Source of the DNA: Adiantum capillus-veneris
Lineage: Eukaryota > Streptophyta > Polypodiopsida > Polypodiales > Pteridaceae
Assembly: GCA_014529385.2 (NCBI GenBank)
Contig: CM043950.1
Location: 75,337,935-75,401,934, forward strand
Reading direction: 5' to 3'
Length of the DNA stretch: 64,000 nt
Within the stretch, counting starts at the first letter, position 1, and each line of letters starts with the position of its first letter. A program made the translations under genes and the position numbers. A model generated the notes under the pieces. The model saw only the letters and a list, made by a program, of their open reading frames with translations, searched no databases and was not told the origin of the DNA. Below, piece by piece: positions 25,224-36,488 of this stretch.

Positions 25224-26438
25224 CTTGTCGTCGCCAACAAGACCCTATGTCTTTGCTGGCTTTGACGAGTTCTTGATGTCTTGGTGTTGGTTGAAGTTGT
25301 TGTGGCCTCCTCTTCTATAGTTGGTTGCTTTGCATGATATTAAAGCTGCCTTGAAGTTGTACCTGCAGTGTATCTGAAGCCTGGAGCTCTCTCCCTCCTA
25401 TTGGTTGTTGTATCTTGAATTGCATGAGGTTGTATCGACTTGTTGGTGCAGCAGGTCGTTGTCATTGTAGCTCTCGTATGCTTTTCCTGTGGTTGTTATC
25501 TGGCAGTTGTACCTGTAAGTTGACTTGAAGCTTTGTCAAGTTGTTGTTGTTTTTTTTTTTTTTGCTGCTCCCTTTTGACTTGTCAATAGATTTTCAATTA
25601 GTAGTGTGGGGATATCGTGGTTCTTCTTGTTTTTGTTGTTATAAAAAATGAAAGAGTAAAAGTAAAATGTAGCGTATATACAAAATGAAGGTCTTAGATA
25701 CCTGGATAAGACTAAAGGGAAAAACCCAGTGGGAAAAAATGTCTTTAGTCATAATTAAATGCGAAGCTATATGTACTTAGGTTTTGATGTTATAGAGTTA
25801 TGCTAGGTTAAAGTACATATGGCCATATGGCTACTAGTATGGGCTTGATATACATGGATAAGTGTTAGTAGCTTGAAGTCAAAGCCATTGGTGTTGAGCA
25901 AAGGCTCATAAAACCTGTTTCTGCTTCGTCATCGTCATTTGGTTGTGTAAGTGCATGGGTGGAATAAAAAAGAGAGTGCCTAATGCATATGTCCAATGAT
26001 GGGACATCTATATGCGTGCACAGATTATACACGTTAAACAAGATGCGGTGCGAGAGAAGAGTATTGATGGGTTCTTCATGGAGTTAGTGTAGCGAGCAAA
26101 ACATATAGCATGCGTGCTTCAAAAGCTTTCACTACTCACAAGAAGGGTTTTTGCTATCAAGGTTTCTCCACGCTTTCTCACCGTGTCAAGTGCGTGAGTG
26201 TTTTTGTTTTGACTACTCCGCCCTCTCCACCTTATATATTATATGAACTTTGACTCTTATGCTCACCTCTTCCAGCATGAGCGACATGAATTTATGTATG
26301 CTCAACTCTCCAGCTTGAGCTTTTACCTATTAGCTAGACGCATAGACCACAGAAAAATATTAACTTGAATCTTGGGTCTGACACTTCGCTCATTTAGTGG
26401 CTTAGCTGTCCAACTCTAGACTCTTATGCCATGTAAGT
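25224..26438. other. non-coding interior of the truncated retroelement
   Basis: No open frame above 60 codons and no RT or integrase motif. TTGTTGT-rich between 25,260 and 25,560, with a T13 run at about 25,550-25,562. Confidence 0.45.
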
Positions 26439-27607
26439 TTAATGGCGACTTGGACTTACCTGATCGCGGCCTGAAATCCAATTCCATATGCTTTTGATGT
26501 TTAGGCCTTTCTCGTTAGTTTCTGTTTGAGATGCCATGTTGTCCAATACATTGGCATATATCTGCTCTTCATTCCTTGGTAGCAAATTGTGGTCGCTTGA
26601 TGAGACAGGTATTGATGTTAAAGCAATGGTTGATGAAGTCTTCTTCTTTGAGATAGTGTTCTTCAAAACTGTGACCTCCGCATTTATCGTTGCTTTCTGT
26701 TTGTTGTTAAGAGGCTTTAAAGGAGTTGTGTATCTTTCTTGTTGTTTAGCCTCAATAGCGAATTTTGGTCGAACCCACATTGTTCTTGGGCCTGGTGTGA
26801 TCTCCTTTGCCACTTGCCTTGTTTCTTCTTTGACTTGATGGTACCTTGTATTTAACTTCCAAACATGGTTGTTACTTTTGTAAAAGACTTGCGCTTGTAG
26901 TAATTGACGAGGGATCCATCTATAGGTTGTAGTACTCTTGGGTGTAGTGGGTGGCTACTCTTGATTTTTTGATGTTTCTTGCTTTTCCTGGGTGATTCCT
27001 TGATAAGCTACTACCTTAGGTAACTAGATTTGAAAGTTACCCTCATAGAATTCTTTTGCTTCGAGTAAATTGACTGGAATGAATCTTTGGACTTGCTTGG
27101 AGGGGATCTTCACTTGACTTTGTTGGGTAGTCTGGTAGAATTTTGATTTCATTACCCAGACTTGTCGTATGGTTTGTCCAGTGGAAGACCTTCTCTTTTG
27201 ATTTTTGTACCTCTCCTTTCTCTTGGTTGAGTTATGTGATTGACGTTGACGGCTTTGTTGATTCCTGGCTGAGTGGTTGTCATGGGATGGATATCGCCAG
27301 GCTGTTATCTTGGGCTTGTTGACCCAAACATCTGAATTTCCTTTCTTGTAGCCTTGTGCAATAATTGACTCGCTTGATGTGATCCATCCTGTTCCTTTGC
27401 TTGTTGAGGTTGTTCTTGTGATTGTATCCAAATTGTATCATTAACTTTAATATGTGCCTTGGATACTAGCACTTGGTTGACCTGTTTTGACTTCCTTTGG
27501 AGACTTTCGGGCGATGGAAACTTCGGTTGATAGACTTTTTGCTTGGGTTTCCATTGTGTTGTTGATGGTTTGGCTTTTGATATAGAGGCTTTGTCTTGCA
27601 CTTGCAT
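26439..27607 (-). pseudogene. basic Gln/Lys-rich retroelement ORF remains
   Basis: Overlapping minus-strand frames (27,607-27,305; 27,431-27,024; 26,813-26,439) are rich in Lys, Gln, Ser and Thr and show no catalytic motif. They follow retropepsin 2 in the same orientation and so probably belong to the same element. No function can be given. Confidence 0.35.
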
Positions 27608-27622
27608 TGGCTGGGCTAGAGA

Positions 27623-28851
27623 CTATGGGCTTACTTTAGCTTTGCCTTTTTCAATAGCCAAGAATCTTTGAACTGTTGTAGGCTTGACCACTATTGCCAC
27701 TTGATAGCTTATCATGATGACCATTGTTGAAGATTTAGGCTCGTCTTCAAAGACTTGTGCCCATGGCTTGGACAAAATCAAGTGTGTTCCCATTTGTCGA
27801 GAATCTACCACCAAGAATTTTTCTTTGACATTGTGTGAGTGTAGTTTGAGAGTAGCTTCTGCAATCCCCATACTTATAACATCCACTTCAGGTGAGAGAT
27901 TACCTTTATCTGAATATCATAAAGCTTTGGCTTACCTAGAAGTAACCACATGCCATATGACATGACATTAGTTGTGGAATTTGTATCAGTTTCTGCCATA
28001 ATATTCATCTTGACTCCGTCTCGTGCACTTAGCAAAAAGTTGATCTTCTTTGGTACTAGATTTTCTGTGTTCTCTTGAGTGACTTGAGCAATCTTTGGCC
28101 TGGACTCCTTGTCGTCTTCTTCTTCATTGTTCACACTTGTGAGTTCATTTGTGTGTTCTACCTTTTGCTTGACCACCATTTCCTCTGATATGTCTTTTGG
28201 AGAGACAAAATTAACATTTGGTTTCTGTAGAGTCATAGGCTCTTCTTCCTCGACTTCAGCTGTTGAAATGTCACCAATAGTGTCTGAACTTCCTGTCACT
28301 TGCTGCGCCTCTTCTTTGATTGATTCGAAGTCTTCATATTTCTCGTTTGTAGGCGCTGGATCTGAAGCATCTTCTTTGGATCTTAGCCCTTCTTCCTGCA
28401 ACTTTGCTTCGTTGACTTGTGGCTCCTCCTTTGTACTATGCATTCGAGTTGGACAGTTTGTAATCAAGTGTGTTATCGCACAATGATCGCAAAGAGCACC
28501 TATTTCTATATGACCAGTAATCGGGCTAGGTATCTGGTTTTGTGCTATCCCCATAGCTGATAACCCTGTTTCGAACTCATACTCAGATTCTTCATCTGTC
28601 TCACACATAACCCTTAGAATGTAGTAGGGGACTATGTCATACCCATTCTCATCGCAAAATTTTGTTGGTGTGGTCTCATTAACACAGACATCCAAAGTAG
28701 CCAATATCTGAGTCCACTTTAGCGGTTCTAACGCTTCTTCCAGAAAAGGTTCTCTTATGTAAGCATCATCTTCTAAGACCCTCTCTAAGGTATTCTCAAA
28801 GTCACTACACTCCGATGTTCCGCATATCCATATTTCTTTCTTTTTGCCCAT
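27623..28851 (-). pseudogene. zinc-knuckle-like ORF with retropepsin-like 2
   Basis: A 325-codon frame (28,851-27,874) contains CDHCAITHLITNC, a C-x2-C-x3-H-x4-C variant of the CCHC zinc knuckle, at about residues 122-134. A long acidic linker follows, then MAETDTNSTTNVMSYG near 27,990. This sits where a retropepsin D-T/S-G-A/S site would be, with Asn in place of Gly. Coding shifts frame near 27,875 and continues to 27,623 with LVVDSRQMGTHLILSKPWA, resembling the 'D-x-x-LG-x-PW' block of retropepsins. It is therefore read as a second, degenerate protease-like domain. Confidence 0.5.
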
Positions 28852-28999
28852 CCACGGATGGTCTGTTCATCCACTTTGTGTTGCAGAATCAAAATCTTCC
28901 ACGGGCGTTCTAGTTACATCTTGGTAACTATGATTTTTCATATTTACACGTGTTGTGGTTTCACCATGTCTCAAGTATAGATAATCATAACCCCAATCT

Positions 29000-30489
29000 T
29001 GTACCATCTTGAGTTATCTCATGAATGGTCTTCCAAGGATGATTTCATAGTTATTTTTCTTGCCAAAGTCAACTATGGCAAAAGTATGTGCATACTCTAT
29101 ACCACAAGAAGACACCACTATCGCTTCTAGAAATCCCATGGGTCTTTCCACATGCCCATCAACTAATTGTAATTTTATTCTGGTTGTTCTAAATGTGGGC
29201 CTACCTCATTTCTCCCATATTCGTTTTGTTGCTATGGCAATTCCTGCTCCGCTGTCAAGTATAGCTTTCGTTTCAATCCCATTGTACTCGACAGGCAAAG
29301 TGGCATTACCATCTTCTGCTTCACAGTACTCTCCTACTTTGTTCAGAGGTACCGGTCTTACATTTAATCTAGGCTTCTCGATCTCATCTAGCTCTTTTTC
29401 CAGGAACCTTAATGGGCTTTTGATCCCAATTCTTTCCAAGCATTTTCCTATATCCGTCCACATACTTGGCCTCATTTTCAAAATTTCTGCCCACCGTAAT
29501 TGTGCACTTCATTGGCGTGGATAGAAGGTCAGTCAATTTTTTTGTGTCCAATTCTTTTGTCCCTCTTAGCCTTTGTGATGGAACTCTCACAATCTCAGAC
29601 TTTGCCTCAAAATCTCCCATGTACTGTGGCAAAGTTCTTAACGATGCAGGTCTACTGTCTTCGGAGGCTATCGATCCTACGTCACCATGATATGACCTTG
29701 CATCAACACTCATTTGTGGTCTATCTAATGTGATTTCAGGAAATGGTGTTGGTCTAGCATCCTCTTCTCTTTTTTGGGCATCTTGGACAGCCTTCCATAA
29801 CTCCTCTGGCCACTGCTCCTCAACTATAGAAACATAGGGAAATCCCTCATTGATTCATCTGTTGTATTTTGGACTACCCTCGAGTCTTGCGACCTTGGCA
29901 GTGGTTCTTCCCTATGATCCACTTCTTCTCTAGGCAATTCGTCTACTTTAATGCTCTCGTCTTTGTGCACTGGGGTGACTATCCTATCCTTCAATTCTGG
30001 TGGAGATGGTTCTAGCAATGCTTGAGCAGTTTCAATGAGCTGCTTACACATTTCTAGCCTCTGCTTCTCTAGTTGAGGATAAGGATGGGTCATCCATCTT
30101 TGTTCTAAGGTCTGTCTATTTTTCAATCTAGCCTCATAAGCCTGTAAAATTGCATCTAAAGGCTCATTCACTTTGTCCACTAGGATAGATCCTCCTCAAC
30201 TAGCACTCTTGGGTGCTTCAGCTGGTTTAAGGGTTTCAGCTTCCCTTTGCTGTGTCTGTTGCTCTTGAGTTGTTTCCAACTCAGCTGTAAGAGCCTTTTC
30301 TTCTCCTTTCTCCCTTTCTAGTCTCGCTTTCATTCTAGTCCTTCTTGCTCGTCTAGAGTTTCTACGGCTTTTGGAACTCTTACTAGTCTCTCCATTTGTA
30401 GGCTTCTGCTCTTGCACTTTTGCTTGTGCTCTTGTGACAATGTTTACTGGAGCAACTTGCTTACTTTCATCGTCTTGTTGTTTAATCAC
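29000..30489 (-). pseudogene. gag-like region plus retropepsin 1
   Basis: The first frame (from 30,489) is basic and Gln-rich (K-S-S-K-S-R-R-N-S-R-R-A-R-R). The second (30,180-29,824) is helical and Glu/Leu-rich. The third (29,713-29,384) leads into ILKMRPSMW, a block that commonly precedes the protease in plant gypsy-type elements. Retropepsin 1 follows: AILDSGAGIAIAT at about 29,265-29,230 carries the D-S-G-A active site, and YEIILGRPFM near 29,035 is the second conserved block. In-frame stops interrupt it after I-W-E-K (TGA) and after P-F-M-R (TAA). Protease function is known for the family; this copy is inactive. Confidence 0.65.
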
Positions 30490-30600
30490 CTATTCTTTTG
30501 CAATTGTTTCTTGCTCTGTTGTTGTTGTCGTCTCTCCTTTTGTTGCGACTCGTTCTTTCTCTGATATGCTGGTAGAAGGAAAGGTAACATGTGGTAAGAC

Positions 30601-30977
30601 CATATTAGGTATTTTGGTAAAAATCTCACATTATGGGAATCTCCAAATCGACCGAATTCATGTAATTTGGGAATTTTCCACTTAAAGTGGGAAAAATTGA
30701 GGTGTGTGGCTAGTAAATAAAGTGAAAATCTCATAGGATTGTGGTGTTGATAAACACCAAAAGTCAAGAGGATGTACAACACATGGATTTGAATAATAAC
30801 TATAAATTACATAAAACAAAGGAAGATACAAAAAAGATTTTGTTTACAAATTAACTAGTATAGTCACAATAGAAGCTCCACATAATTCTACTCCACATTT
30901 GATACCATATCTGAACTTTGATCCAAGTGTGGCTGATGTGCACGAGTGAGGCCTTCTTTGGCTTTTAGAGCATGTCT
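30601..30977. other. 3' flank of the DUF7869-type gene
   Basis: AT-rich, without a domain-bearing frame. It lies between the broken retroelement and the stop codon of the minus-strand gene, so it should contain that gene's 3' UTR and the left edge of the right-hand unit. I could not identify terminal repeats here. Confidence 0.4.
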
Positions 30978-33900
30978 TTATGGAATCTTTATTCTAGAAA
31001 ATCGTCCTTCTTTGTTGGGTCTCCAGGACCAAACAATTGCATCTATAGTTTCCCACACTTGTGGGTCCTTATAGTTGACAGCCCAATAACCCTTCCAACA
31101 ATTACTGTAAGCTTGAGTATCTGTCATCCCACTTTTTCTCGCGCAAGGTGCCCAATATTGAATCAAGATTTTTCTGTAGTTTGGTGATGTAGGCTCATTA
31201 TCAATGTCAGATAAAGCCATTGCAAGCCACACTGGATAGATTTCTGTGTCACTCGGAACAAGCATAAGAAAGTCACCTTGGTGCACATCAGACATAGGGT
31301 CAAACTCTTCCCTTGGCCTATCTCGTTGAGGCCCACAAAAATGATCGTTCAACTCTTCAAGGCCTAGGAATCTTTCTGCTCCTTGTTGCAAATTCATTGT
31401 AGTGCTTTGTAGATGAGAATATTCTTGAGTTTTTGGCCAAAACATTTCATACAAGACTCCCTCTGATATGATTGCTTTTCCAATCTCTTCAATTACCTTA
31501 CTCCAATAATCTATCACGGGTCTATAATATCGCGGAATACTTGAACCATTCCCTAAATTTTTCCAAAATTTTATATAGTTCTTTAGCCCCAAAATGACTT
31601 CTTCGTGGGCCTTGACATACTCCGCCATTTGTACTAGAGGTGGATCTCCATGTGGTAACATTGGCTTGCCTTCTGTGTCTGTTTTCCAAAGGCGAATACT
31701 TCCACTCCAACTTGATACACCTACATGTGCCTTATATTGCATCATTGGTGTCTCATCCTGCATAAAGAACCTGAACTGAAGCGGTTTGGAATGTCCAACA
31801 AGTATGTCTTGTCCATCACAAAGATAGCCATCACAATATTGCTTGAAATCGGGGATCTTTGTGAGAAAAAATGGAGCTGGAGATGAAGATGAGCTGTTTC
31901 GTAATGTATCCATCAAATGTGGCAAAGTATAGGTTTGTGTAACTCTCAACTTCTCTAAAAACCTACTAAACATGGCGTCTATGTCCTCATGTGTATGCCC
32001 AACCATTAAAAATCCCAGCTGGATGGTTTTGAAAACACCCCTTGCATCAAGCATTGACAAATAGGCAAATAAGTATCGATTTTTGTTTTCCCCTGCACAA
32101 TTATCCAATTGTAGCAACAAGTTCTCTGGCAATCTGCGAAATGTTGACCCCAATTCCTCTTCTGCAATTTCTGACGACTGCACAATGGGCTCTTTTCCAT
32201 CACTCAAGTTATGGTAGTCCAAAGCATCCCTTGAGTTCAAAGCATGTAGTAGTGAAATATTGCTCCTTGGAAGTCCATTTGTTACTAGATCACCAAGAGG
32301 ATGCTTATCTATCCTCTCGAGGTTATGTAAACAATTAGCAATTGAGCCAATTGTAAGATTTGGATCAGCTGGCCACAAACCATTCAAAACAAAGTGTCCG
32401 TAATGACCTTTTCCATGTCCATGAGTGATCATGCCAATCAATGCCACCTGCAGATTATATCCTGAATCCACACCCTTGGGAACAATGCGTAATCTAGGAA
32501 TGGCAGTCTTCTTTTGATCCATCTTATCATGGATTATGCATACATATTTTTGTGGTTGAGTTTCTGAATACGTGCGCCATGCATAATATAGGCTTCTGCA
32601 ACTCTTTTGTTGTGCCATGTGAACTTCTCTCTCCCTCAAGAGAAGAGCTCTCTCTTCAAGAGAAGGTTTAGCTTCTAACCTTGCCTTGATTGAGCTACAA
32701 ATATTGCACTTAGAGAACTCACTCGTCTTTGTTAAAGTGACATGTGGGTACTCTTTGTTCCAAATTCTACCAAAAGAAGATTGGGATAGCTTCTTCTCAT
32801 AGCCCATTTGGTCAAGTGTCGTGTTGATTTCACATAAAATATCCACTTGTTTGTATGTTGATGGAATCACCAATTGAGTCTCTCTTGAGCCATCTAGCAG
32901 TGTTCTACTTCTATGTGGCATCTTCTTAGAGTTGTTTTCCACAAACTCGTTTAGTAGTGCTCTTGCTAAACTAGTATGTTGAAGTCCCCTTCTCAATGTA
33001 CATGTGTTCCCATGTACATATTGGCGCACACCATTTTCAAAGTTCTCCTTGTATCGATAAAATGATGTCTTTGGTATTCCATGTAGCTCATACGATGCTC
33101 TACAACAAACAATAGAGCCATTTAGCCTGAATTGGTATCGTGACTTCTCATCTTTCTGATAACATATAGAAAGAACATCATAAACATAATTAGTGCGTAA
33201 TTTTTGAGACTCTCCCCAAAATTGTTGTCGTAACCTTGTCACCATATCACGATCTGCAAATTGGCAGCATTTTTGTGCACAACAATCAATGCATGATACC
33301 CTTTGAATTGATTTGTTTGAAAGGTAAAAAGTCGAAGCTGGTGCTGCTTTTGATTTTTGAGTCCTGTTCATGAAAGTGTATCGTCTCTTCCTTGACAACT
33401 GGACAACATTACTCCCATCAAGTTTTTTTCCAACATTGCCATCGTTGGACACATCCTCATATGTAGCATGCATGCCATCAACAGGAACAAAGCGTTGTAA
33501 TGGGCTCCCATTCAACATTGTTGTCTGCTTGATGGGCCACTTTAGCAAAGTGATGCTACCCACTTCAACCACATCATGAATGCTTGCATTTTCTCTTTCA
33601 ATACCCACACCCACACAATCAGGACCAAGTTCCTGAAAGTTGACATAATCATGTGGAAATACATATAAGATGGTCCCTTCATTCATGGTTTGCATCATTG
33701 TGTCATCTTTTAAAAGGACCCTCTGATTTCTCCAAGACTCTCGAATCATTGCTTCAAATTCTGGGCTTGTCATAGGTATTGCATCTGTAACTAGAGGATC
33801 AGAATGATCATGTTCTTCATCACCATTGTAGCTTTCGTGTGGATCAATTAAGTTCCCATTTAATACAAAAGGTTGCAAAAGAAGCTTTGACCATCGAACA

Positions 33901-34115
33901 GCACTCCATAATGAGCCTTGGAGAGATGAAGTATCCATTGTAGGAAAAGGTAGGACCACATCCTTCAAGCATTCCTCCACTAGTATGGGGACATTTCCTA
34001 GCCCTATCTTTGTACCACCACAAGTGGAATCTGGATCTGTTCTACACACACAACCAATACCAACGATTTCATTGTCAAGTATCATATGTACTTTCTCCCC
34101 AGATTCAAAGTCCAT
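30978..34115 (-). CDS. DUF7869-type protein, DDE-transposase-like
   Basis: One uninterrupted frame of 1,045 codons. It shows a Cys-rich CIDCCAQKCCQF cluster (residues about 275-286), a following helical region with a K-T-S-F-Y-R-Y-K segment, and a C-N-I-C pair (470-473). The conserved core comes next: IIHDKMDQ (527-534), LQLDNCAGENKN (669-679) and FLMVGHTHEDIDAMFSRF (702-719). The last two are the signature of the DUF7869 family, found in many multi-copy eukaryotic genes. Spaced Asp530/533, Asp671 and Glu710 could be a DDE triad of an RNase-H-fold transposase; this is inference. A splice acceptor (CTTACAG on the minus strand, AG at 34,118-34,117) sits two bases before the ATG, so a 5' exon should lie upstream, in or beyond the repeat array. 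It is the only clearly undamaged long gene here. An alternative is a host-domesticated relative. Confidence 0.8.
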   Translation of the reverse strand: MDFESGEKVHMILDNEIVGIGCVCRTDPDSTCGGTKIGLGNVPILVEECLKDVVLPFPTMDTSSLQGSLWSAVRWSKLLLQPFVLNGNLIDPHESYNGDEEHDHSDPLVTDAIPMTSPEFEAMIRESWRNQRVLLKDDTMMQTMNEGTILYVFPHDYVNFQELGPDCVGVGIERENASIHDVVEVGSITLLKWPIKQTTMLNGSPLQRFVPVDGMHATYEDVSNDGNVGKKLDGSNVVQLSRKRRYTFMNRTQKSKAAPASTFYLSNKSIQRVSCIDCCAQKCCQFADRDMVTRLRQQFWGESQKLRTNYVYDVLSICYQKDEKSRYQFRLNGSIVCCRASYELHGIPKTSFYRYKENFENGVRQYVHGNTCTLRRGLQHTSLARALLNEFVENNSKKMPHRSRTLLDGSRETQLVIPSTYKQVDILCEINTTLDQMGYEKKLSQSSFGRIWNKEYPHVTLTKTSEFSKCNICSSIKARLEAKPSLEERALLLREREVHMAQQKSCRSLYYAWRTYSETQPQKYVCIIHDKMDQKKTAIPRLRIVPKGVDSGYNLQVALIGMITHGHGKGHYGHFVLNGLWPADPNLTIGSIANCLHNLERIDKHPLGDLVTNGLPRSNISLLHALNSRDALDYHNLSDGKEPIVQSSEIAEEELGSTFRRLPENLLLQLDNCAGENKNRYLFAYLSMLDARGVFKTIQLGFLMVGHTHEDIDAMFSRFLEKLRVTQTYTLPHLMDTLRNSSSSSPAPFFLTKIPDFKQYCDGYLCDGQDILVGHSKPLQFRFFMQDETPMMQYKAHVGVSSWSGSIRLWKTDTEGKPMLPHGDPPLVQMAEYVKAHEEVILGLKNYIKFWKNLGNGSSIPRYYRPVIDYWSKVIEEIGKAIISEGVLYEMFWPKTQEYSHLQSTTMNLQQGAERFLGLEELNDHFCGPQRDRPREEFDPMSDVHQGDFLMLVPSDTEIYPVWLAMALSDIDNEPTSPNYRKILIQYWAPCARKSGMTDTQAYSNCWKGYWAVNYKDPQVWETIDAIVWSWRPNKEGRFSRIKIP

Positions 34116-34199
34116 CCTGTAAGTAAAAAGACTACATTGTTAAATCCATAGTTATAGAAAAATACTCTTCAAACAAAAAATCATGCTACAACATGAAAA

Positions 34200-35780
34200 A
34201 GGTTTGCATAGGTTGGACAAGTGGTGAACCTTGAGACCAAATCCTCCTTGCTATATTAATGGAAGCAAGGTTGGACAAGTGGTGGACCTTGAAACCAAAG
34301 CCTCTTTGCTATATGAGAGCATAGGTTGGACAAGTGGTGGACCTAGTTGTAATACCCACTGCCACCTATCAACTACTATAGGACTATGCTTTCCAATGTC
34401 CAAGTATCCCTTGAGTCTTTCAAGGTTGAACACGTGGTGGACCTTGAAACAAAAATCCCCTTTCTATATCAGAGCATAGCTTGGACAAGTGGTGGACCTA
34501 GTTATAATGCCCAATATCCAAGGTGAAATACCTTAGGACTTTGCTACCTTGCTTGCCAATGTTTACGTAGCCCCTCATTTCTTTAATGGAAGTAAGGTTG
34601 GACAAGTGGTGGACCTTGAAACCAAAGCCTCTTTGCTATATTAGAGCATAGGTTGGACCTAGTTGTAATACCCACTGCCACCTATCAACTACTATAGGAC
34701 TATGCTTTCCGATGTCCAAGTATCCCTTGAGTCTTTCAAGGTTGAACACGTGGTGGACCTTGAAACGAAAATCCCCTTTCTATATTAGAAAGGTTGAACA
34801 CATGGTGGACCTTGAAACGAAAATCCCCTTTCTTTATCAGAGCATAGCTTGGACAAGTGGTGGACCTAGTTATAATGCCCAATATCCAAGGTGAAACACC
34901 TTAGGACCTTGCTACCTTGCTTGCCAATGTTTACGTAGCCCCTCATTTCTTTAATGGAAGCAAGGTTGGACAAATGGTGGACCTTGAAAGCAAAGCCTCT
35001 ATTCTATATGAGAGCATAGGTTGGACCTAGTTGTAATACCCACTGCCACCTATCAACTACTATAGGACTATGCTTTCCAATGTCCAAGTATCCCTTGAGT
35101 CTTGCAAGGTTGAACACGTGGTGGACCTTGAAACCAAAATCCCCTTTCTATATCAGAGCATAGCTTGGACAAGTGGTGGGCCTAGTTATAATGCCCCTCC
35201 TTTCTTTAATGGAAGAAAGGTTGGAAAAGTGGTGAATCTTGAAACCCAAACCCTTTGGCTATATATAGAGGATATCTTGGACAAGTGGTGGGCTTAGTTG
35301 TAGTATCCAATGTCCAAGGTCCAAGGTGAACTATGTAAAGACCTTACTTCCAAAAACAAAGTCGTACAAGTGGTTCTCCTTGAAACCAAAACCTCCTTAG
35401 TGTATTAGAACATAGCTTGAAGAAGTGGTGGACTTAGTTGTAATGGTGAATGTCCAAAGCAAACTATTATAGGACCTTGCTTCCCAAATCAAGTTTGGAC
35501 AAGTGGTGGATCTTGAAACCAAAACACCCTTACTCTATTAGAGCATAGCTTAGATAAGTGGTGGACCTAGCTGCCATGGAAAATGTTCAATCTGAACTGC
35601 TGCAGGACCTTGCTATTAAATGTCTAAGTAGAGCTAGCTTCTTTAATGGAATCAAGGTTGGGAAAGTGGTGCATCTTGAAACCAAAAGCCCTTTATTGTA
35701 TTAGAGCATAGCTTGGACAAGTGAGGGACCTAGTTTTAATGTGTGATGTCCAAAGAAAAGTATTACAAGACCTTGCTTTC
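34200..35780 (+). repeat. core-repeat array, left segment
   Basis: Plus-oriented copies of TTGGACAAGTGGTGGACCTT and close variants, spaced by AT-rich linkers. Here the higher-order unit differs from the main array: blocks of about 250-370 bp start with a TTTAATGGAAGCAAGG-like word (34,250; 34,581; 34,950; 35,201; 35,640) and contain GGACCTAGTTGTAATG. The array starts about 100 bp from the first codon of the DUF7869-type gene and points away from it. Confidence 0.9.
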
Positions 35781-36471
35781 CAATATTTGAATTGGTCAAG
35801 TGGTTAAAACTAAGTATAAAACTTTGACCATTTTCTTCTCGAATTGCCAAAAAGCTAGTTTTAGACACCCCTAAATGGAAATGGTTTAGGGTGGCCTTAA
35901 ACAATGTTTTTTCAAAGACTTGAACAAAAGGGTTGCCGAAGAGTAATGACAATTTATTGTGGCTTGAAGTGCCTGAGTATGTGAAAACAAGCTTAGGTTT
36001 TCCACGAGGCAAAAGGTGACATAATAAGAACATTGGAAACTTAGGATTGACCATGTGGCCTAAACTTTGGCAAGTGAAGTGGTGGCCAAGTTTTGTGGCA
36101 CAGTGTGCACTTGGTCCTATATGTGTTGACCACTTGGCTAAATCTAGGACCATAAGGCCAAACCTTTGGCACCTTAAATATAGTATGGGACATAATCTAG
36201 AACTGCTATAGTAAATTAGTAGTATAGCTAATATGTTAATATTTGTATTATATTTAAGTATATGCTAATATAATTTATGTTCAAAATTTCACTAATGAAG
36301 AATGTTCCCATTTAGCACTCCAGATGCGGGGTCTTAGGGCAATGCCACAATGGGGTGACAAGGCAGCGCTTCCACGTGAGGTTTGGGGCGCTCTTGATGG
36401 GGATGTGGAATATAGCGCTCTCCATGGCGGGGCTTGGGAGGTTGATTTTGGGATATTGTTCTGGGCGGGGT

Positions 36472-36488
36472 CCGGGGCAGCGCCCCGG
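36472..36488. repeat. GC hairpin in a GC-rich patch
   Basis: CCGGGGC-AGC-GCCCCGG is a perfect 7-bp stem with a 3-nt loop, set in a 190-bp patch much richer in GC than the surroundings. Similar GGGGC-AGC-GCCCC words occur in plant LTR elements, so a transposon remnant is possible. Confidence 0.55.

Larger units (their letters stand above)
24149..30600 (-). mobile_element. 5'-truncated gag-protease retroelement without recognisable RT
   Basis: From right to left the minus strand holds a gag-like region, retropepsin 1, a zinc-knuckle-like motif, retropepsin 2 and a basic Gln/Lys-rich region, then the polypurine tract and 3' LTR. No RT, RNase H or integrase motif was found between 25.2 and 27.0 kb. 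No LTR was recognised to the right of 30.6 kb, so the 5' end is missing or diverged where the DUF7869 unit begins. Many frames are broken. The gag/protease type resembles plant Ty3/gypsy relatives. Confidence 0.6.

Noticed and set aside
28109-28486. Plus-strand Ser/Cys-rich ORF of 125 codons
   Set aside because: Antisense of the acidic linker in the minus-strand retroelement ORF; its Ser-rich bias is what antisense Glu/Asp codons produce.
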